The notes under the pieces: generated by a model
Databases searched by the model: none
Seen by the model: only the letters and a program-made list of their open reading frames with translations
What the model was told of the DNA's origin: nothing
Shown: positions 1-7,726 of the stretch, piece by piece
Layout: every line of letters begins with the position of its first letter
How positions within the stretch are numbered: the stretch's first letter is position 1
DNA from: an uncultured Eubacteriales bacterium
Lineage (GTDB): Bacteria > Bacillota > Clostridia > Lachnospirales > Anaerotignaceae
NCBI GenBank assembly: GCA_902406135.1
Contig: CABPCX010000027.1
Location: forward strand, 1-11,591
Reading direction: 5' to 3'
Length of the DNA stretch: 11,591 bases
Made by a program: the position numbers and the translations under genes

Positions 1-38
1 GCTTCGCAACTCTGAGTGCTTCCTTCCCCCGGTGGGCA
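1..38 (-). repeat. Repeat copy A, 5' part only, cut by window edge
   Basis: Positions 2-38 are identical over 37 bases to 625-661, which is the 5' part of copy C on the same (minus) strand. Read on the minus strand, copy A would continue leftward out of the window, so only its start is visible. It carries the GC-rich 5' arm that in copies B and C pairs with a distant 3' arm. The identity to C over 37 bases, against clear divergence from B, makes A and C the closer relatives. The 39-121 stretch between A and B is AT-rich and shows no gene. Confidence 0.75.
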
Positions 39-121
39 GATAACTAATGTTTAAGTTAAACTTTAATATAAATCTGCTAGACTTATGAATTTTTATTAGG
101 CTGCTTAAAAATAAAATCTGT

Positions 122-365
122 AATTTTGTAGCTTTAAATTTATGACAATACATATCTTTAATTACTGTCTGCGGGTAAGGGCAACGCTCGAAGCTGCGAA
201 GAATCGAACTCGACCGCTGCCTGTGGCAGGTGAAGGGAGAGTGAGATTCTGTGAGAAACAAGCGGAGCGAGCGTAAGCGAAGAAACGCGACGATTTCGAA
301 CAGAGTATGAAGCCCTTCCCCTGCACCCCAACCCATTTGGCCACGCTGTGATTAGCCGGTGCGGC
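122..365 (+). repeat. Repeat copy B, putative structured RNA element
   Basis: This stretch aligns along its whole length with the reverse complement of 462-705 (copy C). In the best part (about 193-269) I count about 12 mismatches in 77 bases. Shared features in order are an AT-rich leader (122-168), a 5' arm (170-182) that pairs with a 3' arm (312-325) with a bulged T at 322, a CTGCC/GGCAG hairpin (217-229), and a 3' hairpin (about 341-363) with loop GTGATT and a CG bulge. A short reading frame from a GTG at 223 is homologous to one in copy C but stops after 17 codons here, so coding is unlikely for this copy. It may be a dispersed non-coding RNA or a non-autonomous mobile element; the family is not recognised. 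Confidence 0.65.
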
Positions 366-461
366 TGTTCAAGGTTATAACTTCACTTCACGACCGTACA
401 AAATCTAATTAAAATCATAAATATGTATTAAATTGAATTGAAGCAACAGCTTGTAGACATT

Positions 462-705
462 GACACTGGCTAACTACAGCGTGTCCGGGAAAAAAGGGGG
501 TCCAGGGGGAAGAAAGGTTTACTCCGTTCGATATCATCGCAGTTCTCATATTCATTCGTTCTGCTCGTATCTCACGGAATTTCACACTCCCTTCATCTGC
601 CACTGGCAGCGGTCGTGTTCAATTCTTCGCAACTCTGAGTGCTTCCTTCCCCCGGTGGGCAATAAATTTAAATATACATTACCGCAAATTTGAAACCACA
701 AAATT
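462..705 (-). repeat. Repeat copy C, putative structured RNA element
   Basis: This is the inverted partner of copy B, with a span of the same length (244 bases). On the minus strand the 5' arm (655-642) pairs with a 3' arm (516-502) over about 14 pairs, with one bulged T at 504 and one G-T wobble. Inside lies the invariant CTGCC/GGCAG hairpin (609-597, loop AGT on the minus strand). At the 3' end is a hairpin (485-462) with stem GACAC/GTGTC, inner stem GCT/AGC, loop GTAGTT and a CA bulge. A GTG-started frame of 62 codons (603-415) crosses the element, but it has no ribosome binding site and its homologous frame in copy B is broken, so I treat it as incidental. No flanking transposase is visible. 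Confidence 0.65.
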
Positions 706-740
706 TTATCTCTTCTCCCTTCATCCTTATCCCCACCTAA

Positions 741-777
741 ATAAAAAAGGCTGCCGATTCACCATATCGGCAGCCTT
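741..777 (-). terminator. Rho-independent terminator after noc
   Basis: A perfect 12-bp stem (747-758 with 766-777) and a 7-nt loop lie just beyond the noc stop codon. On the minus strand the hairpin is followed by a T-rich tract, TTTTTTATTT (750s side reading down to 739). The plus-strand side also has some T, so it may work weakly in both directions. It ends the leftward gene cluster before the repeat region. Confidence 0.9.
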
Positions 778-785
778 ATTATTTT

Positions 786-1610
786 CTACTTTTCCACACC
801 CTCAGAGTAATTTACCCTTATGTTTATTTCAAGATTTTCTCCATTATCTATTATGTCATAATATGCCGTAATTCCCGCGTTTCTTATGGTATTTACGGTC
901 TGTTTTATGGAATTTGTAAAGAGTTTCATATCTCCGAGCCCCGTTTTTATCTTCTGTCCCTTATCCGGGAAACGCATTCCGAAAAGTATTTTATCAACAT
1001 AATCCTCAGCTTTTTTAACAGTCATATCCTGCTCTACAATATCGCCTATGGCCTTTACCCTTAAGTCCGTATCGGGTATTTTAAGCACCGCCTTAACATA
1101 GTTTTCGTCCAGGCTGTTTTCGCTTATTATTTTGAGAGCCTCCTCGGGCAGTTCCAATATTTTCAGCCTGTTGTTTATGAGGCATTTGCTTACTCCCGTA
1201 CTGGCTGATATTTCCTCCACACCCATTCCGAAATCATCCATAAGGGACTTATATCCTTCGGCCTCTTCTATGTAGCTTAAATTTTTTCTCTGGAGATTCT
1301 CAATAAAGGAAAGTATGGAGCTTTCCTCCTCGTCGGCGTCCACAAATACGGCCGGTATTGTTTTAAGCCCAGCGGCACGGCTGGCTCTCAGCCTTCTTTC
1401 TCCCGCCACCAGTTCGTAGTTTTTTCCGTTCACTATTCTGACGGTTATGGGCTGTATGACACCGAATCTTTTTATGGACTCCGTAAGCCTGTTAAGGGAA
1501 TAAAAATCAAAATATCTTCTCTGCTGATATGGGTTTGGTTTTATTTCATCTATGGGCAGTTCAACTATATTAAGGGCTTCATTTTCAGGTATCTCTTTAA
1601 CGGTTATCAA
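786..1610 (-). CDS. noc: ParB-family DNA-binding protein, Noc-like (nucleoid occlusion)
   Basis: This 274-residue protein belongs to the ParB/Noc family of CTP-binding DNA clamps. Visible motifs are NPYQQRRYFD (26-35), GVIQPI (50-55), GERRLRAS (70-77) and ENLQR (104-108), then a helix-turn-helix (about 127-148, EEISASTGVSKCLINNRLKI). The C-terminal dimer region (about 230-266) contains TNSIKQTVNTIRNAG and an EINIRV strand. This resembles Bacillus Noc (NTIRQSL, then a strand like IQLTIRI) more than ParB/Spo0J. Position next to rsmG also matches noc in Bacillus. Noc binds NBS sites and, in Bacillus, blocks division over the nucleoid at the membrane. The start is TTG, chosen because AAAGGAGG sits 8 bases upstream. 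The N terminus has only about 25 residues before the first motif and no clear amphipathic membrane-targeting helix, so membrane recruitment is uncertain. A plain ParB role is the alternative. Confidence 0.82.
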   Translation of the reverse strand: MITVKEIPENEALNIVELPIDEIKPNPYQQRRYFDFYSLNRLTESIKRFGVIQPITVRIVNGKNYELVAGERRLRASRAAGLKTIPAVFVDADEEESSILSFIENLQRKNLSYIEEAEGYKSLMDDFGMGVEEISASTGVSKCLINNRLKILELPEEALKIISENSLDENYVKAVLKIPDTDLRVKAIGDIVEQDMTVKKAEDYVDKILFGMRFPDKGQKIKTGLGDMKLFTNSIKQTVNTIRNAGITAYYDIIDNGENLEINIRVNYSEGVEK

Positions 1611-1660
1611 TACAAAAACCTCCTTTGTAATACAGTTATTTCTAATATTTTACAATCAGA

Positions 1661-1669
1661 ATTATAACA
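1661..1669 (-). promoter_or_regulatory. Candidate extended -10 promoter for noc
   Basis: On the minus strand this reads TGTTATAAT, a full TATAAT -10 with the TGN extension. No good -35 lies 17 bases upstream, which is common for extended -10 promoters. The start site would fall about 40-45 bases before the noc TTG codon. The 133-bp rsmG-noc gap, large compared with the 1-13 bp gaps inside the upstream cluster, supports separate transcription. Confidence 0.5.
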
Positions 1670-1743
1670 TATATTTCCAAAAGAGGTTTTATTTATACAT
1701 GTAAAATTATTCCTTATTTCTACAAATCATCTGTCACAAAATA

Positions 1744-2463
1744 TCACATAATGGGCTCTTTTTTAGCTTTTCCCGCTTTTCTCGGATATTTTGCCGGTGT
1801 GGGCTTTACCTTCTCGATAAATATAAGGCTGTGTACTATGTCGGTTTCGGGAATTTCCATTTTCTTTATGGCTTTTATTTCACCGCCAAGGACTTTTATG
1901 GCCTTTTTGGCTTCGTTGACTTCTTCCTCCACGTCGGGACCTTTCATTGATATGAATGTTCCTCCGACTTTGACAAAGGGAAGACAGTATTCACTCAGCA
2001 CCGCCAGATTGGCTACCGCCCTGGATATACATAAGTCAAAACTTTCCCTCAGATTTTTATCGGCGCCGCCGTCCTCTGCCCTCATATGGACACAGTCAAC
2101 ATTTTCAAGACCCAGTTTTTCCGAAAGCTCCTTAAGGAAGTTTATCCTTTTATTGAGGGAGTCAAGAAGGGTCATCTGCGCTCCCGGGCAGGCTATTTTT
2201 ACGGGCACTCCCGGAAATCCCGCTCCCGTACCAACGTCAATAACCTTTTTACCGTCCAGGTCAAGGTCCGAACATATCATAAGACAGTCCGCAAAATGCT
2301 TGAGCATTATCTCCCTTTCGTCGGTTATGGCCGTAAGGTTCATTTTCTCGTTCCACTCAAGGAGCATATCCTTATAATCCATAAACTGGCTTATCTGTTT
2401 TTCATTAAGTTCCACATTTATCTTTTTGCAGCTTTCGTAAAGCAGTTGTTCCAAGGGGGACAT
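1744..2463 (-). CDS. rsmG: 16S rRNA (guanine-527-N7) methyltransferase RsmG
   Basis: RsmG (GidB) uses S-adenosylmethionine to methylate N7 of G527 in 16S rRNA; loss is linked to low-level streptomycin resistance in several bacteria. The protein is 239 residues, normal for the family. Seen are NLTAITD (42-48), the SAM-binding loop VIDVGTGAGFPG (74-85), an acidic end to the next strand (LLDS, 99-102), CISRAVANL (145-153) and the typical basic tail TPAKYPRKAG (222-231). The start is the ATG at 2463, with AAAGGAG 8-9 bases upstream. A longer frame opening at 2493 would run back into mnmG and lacks its own ribosome site. The gap to the mnmG stop is one base, so the two are co-transcribed and probably translationally coupled. 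Confidence 0.96.
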   Translation of the reverse strand: MSPLEQLLYESCKKINVELNEKQISQFMDYKDMLLEWNEKMNLTAITDEREIMLKHFADCLMICSDLDLDGKKVIDVGTGAGFPGVPVKIACPGAQMTLLDSLNKRINFLKELSEKLGLENVDCVHMRAEDGGADKNLRESFDLCISRAVANLAVLSEYCLPFVKVGGTFISMKGPDVEEEVNEAKKAIKVLGGEIKAIKKMEIPETDIVHSLIFIEKVKPTPAKYPRKAGKAKKEPIM

Positions 2464-2464
2464 A

Positions 2465-4351
2465 TTATTCGCTCCTTTTCTTATTCTGTTCAAGATAAAT
2501 GAGAAGTACGGTTATATCCGCAGGAGAAACACCCGTTATTCTTGATGCCTGTCCGATGGATACGGGTCTGATGTTAGTAAGTTTCTGCTTTGCCTCGATA
2601 CGGAGATTGCTTATCTCGCTGTAGTCAATATCCTCGGGCAACAGCTTATTCTCCATCTTTTTGAACTGGCTTACCTGATTCATCTGCTGTTTTATATATC
2701 CTTCGTATTTTATCTTGATATTTACTTCTTCCTTAACGTCAAAGGGCAGGTCCGGTCTTTCCTTATCTATCTTTTCCAGTTTGAAATAGTCCAGCTCAGG
2801 TCTCTTTATAAGGTCCGAAAGTTTTACTCCCGATTTGAGCCTTGTACTGTTATACTCGTCCAAAAGCTCCTGCACTTCTTCCTTGGGTGTAACACTCAAA
2901 GCGCATACCCTCTCTATTTCCTCGGCTATCATTTCTTCTTTTTTCAAAAATCTCTGGTATCTCTCCTCGGAGATAAGTCCCACTTCATAGCCTTTTTTGG
3001 TAAGTCTCTCGTCGGCGTTATCCTGTCTCAAAAGCAGACGGTATTCAGCCCTTGATGTCATCATTCTGTAGGGTTCCTTGCTTCCCCTTGTTACCAAATC
3101 GTCGATGAGCACTCCCGTATATGCCTCGGAGCGGTCAAGGATAAGGGGTTCTTTGCCCTGAATGTATCTGGCGGCATTTATTCCTCCGATAAGTCCCTGG
3201 GCAGCGGCTTCCTCATATCCCGAACTTCCGTTAAACTGTCCCGCACTGAAAAGTCCCCTTATATTTTTAAACTCCAGACTCAGTTTCAGCTGGGTTGCGT
3301 CTATGCAGTCATACTCGATGGCATAGGCGTTTCTCATTATACGGCAGTTTTCCATTCCGGGCAGGGTGCGGTACATCTGCACCTGTACTTCCTCGGGCAG
3401 AGATGTGGACATACCCTGTATATACATCTCACTTGTATTCTCGCCCTCGGGCTCAATGAATATCTGATGTCTTTCCTTATCCGCAAAACGTACTATCTTA
3501 TCTTCTATGGAAGGACAGTATCTGGGGCCTGTACCATGGATAAGTCCGCCGTACATGGCTGAGCGGTTAAGATTATCCCTTATGAGCTTATGGGTATTTT
3601 CGTTGGTATATGTAAGATAGCAGGGAACCTGCTCTCTCCTTATATCATCGGGTGTATTCTCAAATGAGAAGGGTACTATATTCTCGTCTCCGTACTGGGG
3701 AGTCATCTTTGAAAAATCTATGGTATTTCCGTCTATTCTGGCAGGTGTTCCCGTCTTAAATCTGTAAAGTGTAATGCCCAAATCAAGAAGGGACTGGCTC
3801 AGAGAATTGGCAGGCATAAGTCCGTTTGGTCCGCTGTGTACTATGGTCTCACCGTAAAGGCATCTTGCCTTCATATATGTTCCCATACAGAGCACCACTG
3901 CCTTGGCGGGATATATGGCGTCCGATGTGGTCTTTATTCCCTTAACAACTCCGTCCTCCACCAGTATTTCGCTTACTTCTCCCTGTCTGATATACAGGTT
4001 TTCAGTATTTTCCAGAGTTCTTTTCATCTCTCTCTGGTATCTGCCCTTATCGGCCTGGGCTCTTAAGGAATATACCGCAGGACCCTTTCCCGTATTGAGC
4101 ATCTTTGTCTGTATATAGGTCTTATCTATGTTTTTGCCCATTTCTCCGCCAAGGGCGTCTATCTCCCTTACAAGATGTCCCTTGGAGCTTCCGCCTATAC
4201 TGGGGTTGCAGGGCATCATTGCTATACTGTCCAGACTTATGGCAAATATTATTGTCTTTAATCCCATTCTCGCTGCGGCAAGGGCTGCCTCACATCCCGC
4301 ATGGCCTCCTCCTACAACGATAACATCTGATTCTTCAGCTGTATAGGACAT
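2465..4351 (-). CDS. mnmG: tRNA uridine-5-carboxymethylaminomethyl modification enzyme MnmG
   Basis: MnmG (GidA) is the FAD-dependent partner of MnmE. Together they install the (carboxymethyl)aminomethyl group at C5 of wobble uridine 34 in certain tRNAs. The 628-residue length is typical. Visible are the FAD dinucleotide loop [10 protein letters not shown] (14-23), PCNPSIGG with the conserved Cys48, LNTGKGPAV (85-93), [10 protein letters not shown] with Cys279 (276-285), the second FAD segment [16 protein letters not shown] (371-386) and the tRNA-binding segment [19 protein letters not shown] (432-450). The start ATG has AAGGAG 9 bases upstream. It lies 13 bases after the mnmE stop, so the two partner enzymes share a transcript. 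Confidence 0.98.
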   Translation of the reverse strand: MSYTAEESDVIVVGGGHAGCEAALAAARMGLKTIIFAISLDSIAMMPCNPSIGGSSKGHLVREIDALGGEMGKNIDKTYIQTKMLNTGKGPAVYSLRAQADKGRYQREMKRTLENTENLYIRQGEVSEILVEDGVVKGIKTTSDAIYPAKAVVLCMGTYMKARCLYGETIVHSGPNGLMPANSLSQSLLDLGITLYRFKTGTPARIDGNTIDFSKMTPQYGDENIVPFSFENTPDDIRREQVPCYLTYTNENTHKLIRDNLNRSAMYGGLIHGTGPRYCPSIEDKIVRFADKERHQIFIEPEGENTSEMYIQGMSTSLPEEVQVQMYRTLPGMENCRIMRNAYAIEYDCIDATQLKLSLEFKNIRGLFSAGQFNGSSGYEEAAAQGLIGGINAARYIQGKEPLILDRSEAYTGVLIDDLVTRGSKEPYRMMTSRAEYRLLLRQDNADERLTKKGYEVGLISEERYQRFLKKEEMIAEEIERVCALSVTPKEEVQELLDEYNSTRLKSGVKLSDLIKRPELDYFKLEKIDKERPDLPFDVKEEVNIKIKYEGYIKQQMNQVSQFKKMENKLLPEDIDYSEISNLRIEAKQKLTNIRPVSIGQASRITGVSPADITVLLIYLEQNKKRSE

Positions 4352-4364
4352 ATTTTCACTCTCC

Positions 4365-5759
4365 TTATTTTCCGAGACAGAATCTCGTAAATATCCTGTC
4401 TATTATCTCATCGTCTACACTGTCTCCCGTAATCTCACCTAAGGCCGAAAGGGCATCCTGAAGGTCCATGGATATGAAGTCCTCGGGCATTCCGCTTTCT
4501 ATGGTCATAAGCGCCCTTGAAAGGGCTTCGTCAGCCTTCGCGAGCATATTTTTATGCCTTGCGTTGCTTATGAGCACCGATTCCTTAACCTCGATATCTC
4601 CTCCGAAAAACATTTCCTTAAATCTTTCCGTAAGGAGCTCTATGCCCTTTTCCTCTTTTACCGAAACATAGACGATGTTCTCTTTTTCGGTATACTTACA
4701 GAGTGTATCAGAATCTATCTTATTGTCAATATCCGTTTTATTTACTATTATTATGGCCTTTCTTCCCTTTATGAAATCCAGTATCTCCATATCCTCATCG
4801 GTAAGTTCCTTTGAAGCGTCCAGCATCATAAATATTATATCGGCATTTTCGGCGCATTTTCTCGATTTCTCAACGCCTATCCTCTCAACGGTGTCTCCCG
4901 TCTCCCTGATGCCTGCCGTATCAACTATTTTTACCGGTATTCCTCCAAGGTTCATATATTCCTCTACCGTATCCCTTGTGGTTCCCGGTATGTCAGTAAC
5001 TATTGCCCTTTCCTCCATAAGAAGAAGGTTTAACAGTGAGCTTTTGCCTACGTTGGGTTTTCCCAGTATTACGGCTTCCACGCCTTCCCTTATGACACGG
5101 CCCATATCGGCACTGTCCAGAAGTTTCTTTATTTCCTTTTTAAGGGCTGTGGCTCTTTTATGCATCTCGGAATAGGTCTCTTCCTCTATATCATGTTCGG
5201 GATAGTCGATGGCGGCTTCGATGGCGGCTATCATATCCAGTATTTCTTCCCTGAGGGCGTGTACCTTCTCCTTTACGCTTCCTCCCAGCTGGTCAAGGGC
5301 TGTCCTTCTGGAAAGCTCCGTCTTGGACTCGATTATATCCATTACGGCCTCCGCCTGGGAAAGGTCTATTCTTCCGTTCAAAAATGCCATCTTTGTAAAC
5401 TCTCCCGGCTCGGCCGGTCTTGCTCCGTTATTGAGCACAAGCTCAAGCACCCTGTTTGTCACAAGCATTCCGCCGTGGCAGTTTATCTCAACTATGTTTT
5501 CCTTTGTATATGTTCTGGGTGTAAGCATAACGCTCACAAGAACTTCATCTATTACGTCTCCCGTTTTGGGGTCGATTACGTGTCCGTAGGTTATGGTGTG
5601 GCTCTTTTTTTCCGTAAGCTTCTTTCCGTCCGCGGACTTAAATATTTTGTCGGCTATGTTAAGGGATTCCTCTCCGCTTATTCTTACTATTCCTATTCCT
5701 CCGCTGCCTATGGGTGTTGATATGGCAGCTATGGCGTCATCAAGATAAATGTTTTTCAT
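4365..5759 (-). CDS. mnmE: tRNA modification GTPase MnmE
   Basis: MnmE (TrmE) is the GTPase half of the MnmE-MnmG tRNA wobble-uridine enzyme. It is 464 residues, full length. The N-terminal tetrahydrofolate-binding and dimer domain begins with [22 protein letters not shown] (7-28; known to hold the formyl-THF site). The G domain, inserted in a helical domain, shows the P-loop GKPNVGKS (233-240), the G2 region IPGTTRD (257-263), DTAG (280-283) and NKTD (340-343). The C terminus is FCLGK, with the invariant Cys461. The start ATG has GAGG 8 bases upstream. A terminator separates it from khpB, so it probably opens a transcript (mnmE-mnmG-rsmG), although I see no convincing promoter in the 78-bp remainder of the gap. 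Confidence 0.98.
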   Translation of the reverse strand: MKNIYLDDAIAAISTPIGSGGIGIVRISGEESLNIADKIFKSADGKKLTEKKSHTITYGHVIDPKTGDVIDEVLVSVMLTPRTYTKENIVEINCHGGMLVTNRVLELVLNNGARPAEPGEFTKMAFLNGRIDLSQAEAVMDIIESKTELSRRTALDQLGGSVKEKVHALREEILDMIAAIEAAIDYPEHDIEEETYSEMHKRATALKKEIKKLLDSADMGRVIREGVEAVILGKPNVGKSSLLNLLLMEERAIVTDIPGTTRDTVEEYMNLGGIPVKIVDTAGIRETGDTVERIGVEKSRKCAENADIIFMMLDASKELTDEDMEILDFIKGRKAIIIVNKTDIDNKIDSDTLCKYTEKENIVYVSVKEEKGIELLTERFKEMFFGGDIEVKESVLISNARHKNMLAKADEALSRALMTIESGMPEDFISMDLQDALSALGEITGDSVDDEIIDRIFTRFCLGK

Positions 5760-5791
5760 TATTTTTACCTCATTTTTTACCGCTGGTCTGT

Positions 5792-5811
5792 AAGTATCTA
5801 AAAGTATCTAA
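5792..5811. repeat. Tandem 10-bp repeat upstream of mnmE
   Basis: The unit AAGTATCTAA occurs twice in exact tandem, about 35-55 bases upstream of the mnmE start, between that start and the khpB terminator. It lies where an mnmE promoter or operator would be expected. The function is unknown, and two short AT-rich units could be chance. Confidence 0.5.
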
Positions 5812-5831
5812 AAAATGCTTTTTCTATATAT

Positions 5832-5864
5832 TATCATAAAAAGCCCGATAGAAAACTATCGGGC
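5832..5864 (-). terminator. Rho-independent terminator after khpB
   Basis: A perfect 9-bp stem (5843-5851 with 5856-5864) with an AAAA tetraloop begins 10 bases after the khpB stop. On the minus strand it is followed by TTTTTATGATAA. It should end the rpmH-to-khpB transcript and set apart mnmE-mnmG-rsmG. Confidence 0.92.
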
Positions 5865-5873
5865 AGAAATTTA

Positions 5874-6509
5874 TTATTTGTTTTTTTCCTTAAGAGCGAT
5901 TACCACGTTTCTGTAAGGCTCGTCACCTTCGGAATATGTTGTTACATATCTGTCATTCTGAAGAGCTGAGTGGATTATCCTTCTCTCATAGGGATTCATA
6001 GGCTCAAGCACTACATTCTTTCCTGTATGCTTTACCTTCTTTGCAAGGTTGAATGCCAGAGACTCAAGTGTCTCTTTTCTTCTTTCCCTGTAGTTTTCCG
6101 TATCAAGGGTTACGCTTATGTAGGGCGCTGTTCCCTTGTTTACCACAAGATTTACAAGATACTGTATGGCATCGAGGGTCTGTCCTCTTTTGCCGATTAT
6201 TATTCCCATATCGTCGCCGCTTATTTTAATTTCAAGCTGCTTTTCTTTAAGAGTAGTATCTATGTTTACTATAAGACCCATTGAAATGAACATTTCCTTA
6301 AGGAAAGTCTTTGCTGTTTTCTCAGGGTCAAATTTTTTCTTTACTTTTACGACAGCTTCTTTAGCGCCGAACATTCCCAAAAATCCTCTTGAACCTTCCT
6401 CGATAACTTCTATCTCGGCGTCCTCTCTGGATATTTTGAGCTCCTTGAGAGCTTCTTCGACAGCTTCGTCAACTGTCTTTCCTGTCTTCTGAATTGCCTC
6501 CACTCTCAT
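5874..6509 (-). CDS. khpB: RNA-binding protein KhpB (Jag/EloR), Jag_N-KH-R3H
   Basis: KhpB (Jag, EloR) is a small RNA-binding protein found beside yidC in Firmicutes and linked to cell elongation and sRNA/mRNA binding. It is 211 residues. The N-terminal Jag domain (1-50) includes EEGSRGFLGMFG (37-48). The KH domain (about 83-136) has the GKRG loop in IIIGKRGQTLDAIQYLVN (103-120). The R3H domain (about 145-207) has MNPYERRIIHSALQ (171-184), with Arg176 and His180 in the R-x3-H arrangement. The start ATG overlaps the yidC stop by four bases (ATGA), and the ribosome site AAGGGTGG lies inside the end of yidC, so translation is coupled. No linker insertion or truncation is seen. Confidence 0.95.
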   Translation of the reverse strand: MRVEAIQKTGKTVDEAVEEALKELKISREDAEIEVIEEGSRGFLGMFGAKEAVVKVKKKFDPEKTAKTFLKEMFISMGLIVNIDTTLKEKQLEIKISGDDMGIIIGKRGQTLDAIQYLVNLVVNKGTAPYISVTLDTENYRERRKETLESLAFNLAKKVKHTGKNVVLEPMNPYERRIIHSALQNDRYVTTYSEGDEPYRNVVIALKEKNK

Positions 6510-7618
6510 TTACCACCCTTCTGATTTGTGAACTTATTTCTGTCAACTATTGTGCTCTTAGGCTCTTCTTTTTTAGGTTTTTTCTTTTCCTTGAAAGTAA
6601 GCTCGCCTTTCTTTTCCTTCTTGTCAAGGACTTTGTATGTTGCCCAAGTCTGAAGAACAGAGAAAAGGTTTGAAAGAGTCCAGTATATACCAAGGGCGAT
6701 AGGTACGTTTATGGTGATAACACCCATCATTATAGGCATTACTATATTCATTGACTTTGTCATTCCTGCTGCCGCATCGTCCATGGCATCAGGGTTCATA
6801 GCTTTCTGTCTCTTCTGCATATACCAGGTTGAAAGGTATGTCGTAAGACCGGCTATTATGGGAATGATTATTCCCGGGAATGAAAGTCCCGCATAGGATA
6901 CGAGATTGAGACCAAAGAAATATTCAATGGCATGTTTCTGTGCTACGATTTCGGCAAGGGCGCTTCCCGCATTTCCCGCTGCTGATATGACACTGTTCCA
7001 GTCTGTAGCAGACATTGTCTTTACAAGACCGAATAACTGGTCAAATATTGATACGTCAACCGTCATATTCTTTGAAAGAATAACGGGTGTCAGTATATTT
7101 ACCCTTGTTGCCGCGTCAATGTCTAAAAGAGCATTTGTAGCGCTTGTGTAAATGTTGTTGATTACATCTACATACTGATAGGGCTGATTGAAGATATAGT
7201 AAAGAGCATAAAGTATAGGGAGCTGTATAAGAAGGGGAAGACATCCCGCAAACATACTTGCTCCGTTTTCCCTCTGGAACTCCTGGAGTTCAAAGGCCAT
7301 TCTTCTCTGAGATTCCTCATCATTTTTGTTAGCGTATTTAGCTTTTATCTTGTTGAGCTCGGGTGTAAGCATCTGCATTCTGTATGTACCCTTTATCTGT
7401 TTGTAAGAAAGGGGGAAAAGCACAAGCTTTACAAGAAATGTGAAAAGAATAATTGCCAGGACAAGTGAGCCTGTCTCTGTAAACGAGTAAATAAAATTAA
7501 AAAGCCAGTTGTAAATGATACCCATAAGATTTGCAATGGGTCCGACAATAAAACCGGGTGTTCCGGTTCCTCTCGCATTAAGCAGCGCCGGTGTTCCGGC
7601 AAGTAATAAATTGAACAC
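6506..7618 (-). CDS. yidC: Membrane protein insertase YidC (Oxa1 family)
   Basis: YidC inserts proteins into the cytoplasmic membrane alone or with SecYEG. The 370-residue protein has transmembrane segments at about 25-46, 51-71 (LVLAIILFTFLVKLVLFPL), 122-143, 246-264 and 292-325, and a basic cytoplasmic tail (332-370). The conserved positive charge of the hydrophilic groove, usually Arg in the T-F-I-V-R context, is Lys64 here. The external loop between the second pair of conserved helices is long (about 145-240), which makes the protein much longer than Bacillus SpoIIIJ of about 260 residues. The N terminus is short and has no lipobox cysteine, so it is not a lipoprotein precursor. The GTG start was chosen because AAGGAGG lies 10 bases upstream. 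It overlaps khpB by four bases. Confidence 0.95.
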   Translation of the reverse strand: MFNLLLAGTPALLNARGTGTPGFIVGPIANLMGIIYNWLFNFIYSFTETGSLVLAIILFTFLVKLVLFPLSYKQIKGTYRMQMLTPELNKIKAKYANKNDEESQRRMAFELQEFQRENGASMFAGCLPLLIQLPILYALYYIFNQPYQYVDVINNIYTSATNALLDIDAATRVNILTPVILSKNMTVDVSIFDQLFGLVKTMSATDWNSVISAAGNAGSALAEIVAQKHAIEYFFGLNLVSYAGLSFPGIIIPIIAGLTTYLSTWYMQKRQKAMNPDAMDDAAAGMTKSMNIVMPIMMGVITINVPIALGIYWTLSNLFSVLQTWATYKVLDKKEKKGELTFKEKKKPKKEEPKSTIVDRNKFTNQKGGK

Positions 7619-7681
7619 TTTTGGTTGTCCTCCTTAAGACCGCAAAAAATAAGAATCTTTTCGTGATACATTTACCCCGAA

Positions 7682-7726
7682 TATCCGCAAAACTTCCGGA
7701 TAATTAAAAAGCCGTTCTTTTACGGC
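7682..7726 (-). terminator. Weak terminator or attenuator between yidD and yidC
   Basis: On the minus strand, GCCGT/ACGGC (7726-7711) overlaps the yidD stop and is followed by TTTTTAATTA. A second hairpin, TATCCG/CGGATA (7702-7682), comes right after. The first stem is only five pairs, so readthrough into yidC is likely. It could lower yidC relative to upstream genes. Confidence 0.5.

Noticed and set aside
415..603. 62-codon minus-strand reading frame across repeat copy C
   Set aside because: It starts at GTG without a ribosome site, and the homologous frame in copy B stops after 17 codons. The conserved feature is RNA-type pairing, so I treat the frame as incidental, though a short peptide cannot be fully excluded.
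621..661. tRNA-like fragment in the 37-bp repeat (phrase resembling a T-arm)
   Set aside because: No acceptor stem, anticodon arm or complete cloverleaf can be drawn; the bases are better explained by the repeat's own long-range stem.
162..693. Other small frames within the repeat region (162-344 minus, 460-693 plus)
   Set aside because: They run antisense to or across the repeats, lack ribosome sites and show no recognisable protein features.
960..973. NBS-like sequence inside noc (TTATCCGGGAAAC)
   Set aside because: It matches only 10 of 14 positions with central mismatches and no palindrome.
2464..2493. Longer rsmG start at 2493
   Set aside because: It would overlap the mnmG end and lacks a ribosome site. 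The ATG at 2463 has AAAGGAG at good spacing and matches family length.
5760..5842. mnmE promoter
   Set aside because: GATAAT- and TAGATA-like hexamers exist, but none has a -35 partner at suitable spacing, so I do not call one.
7429..7671. 80-codon frame overlapping the start of yidC in another frame
   Set aside because: Most of it is out of frame with the well supported yidC coding region, and no ribosome site precedes it.
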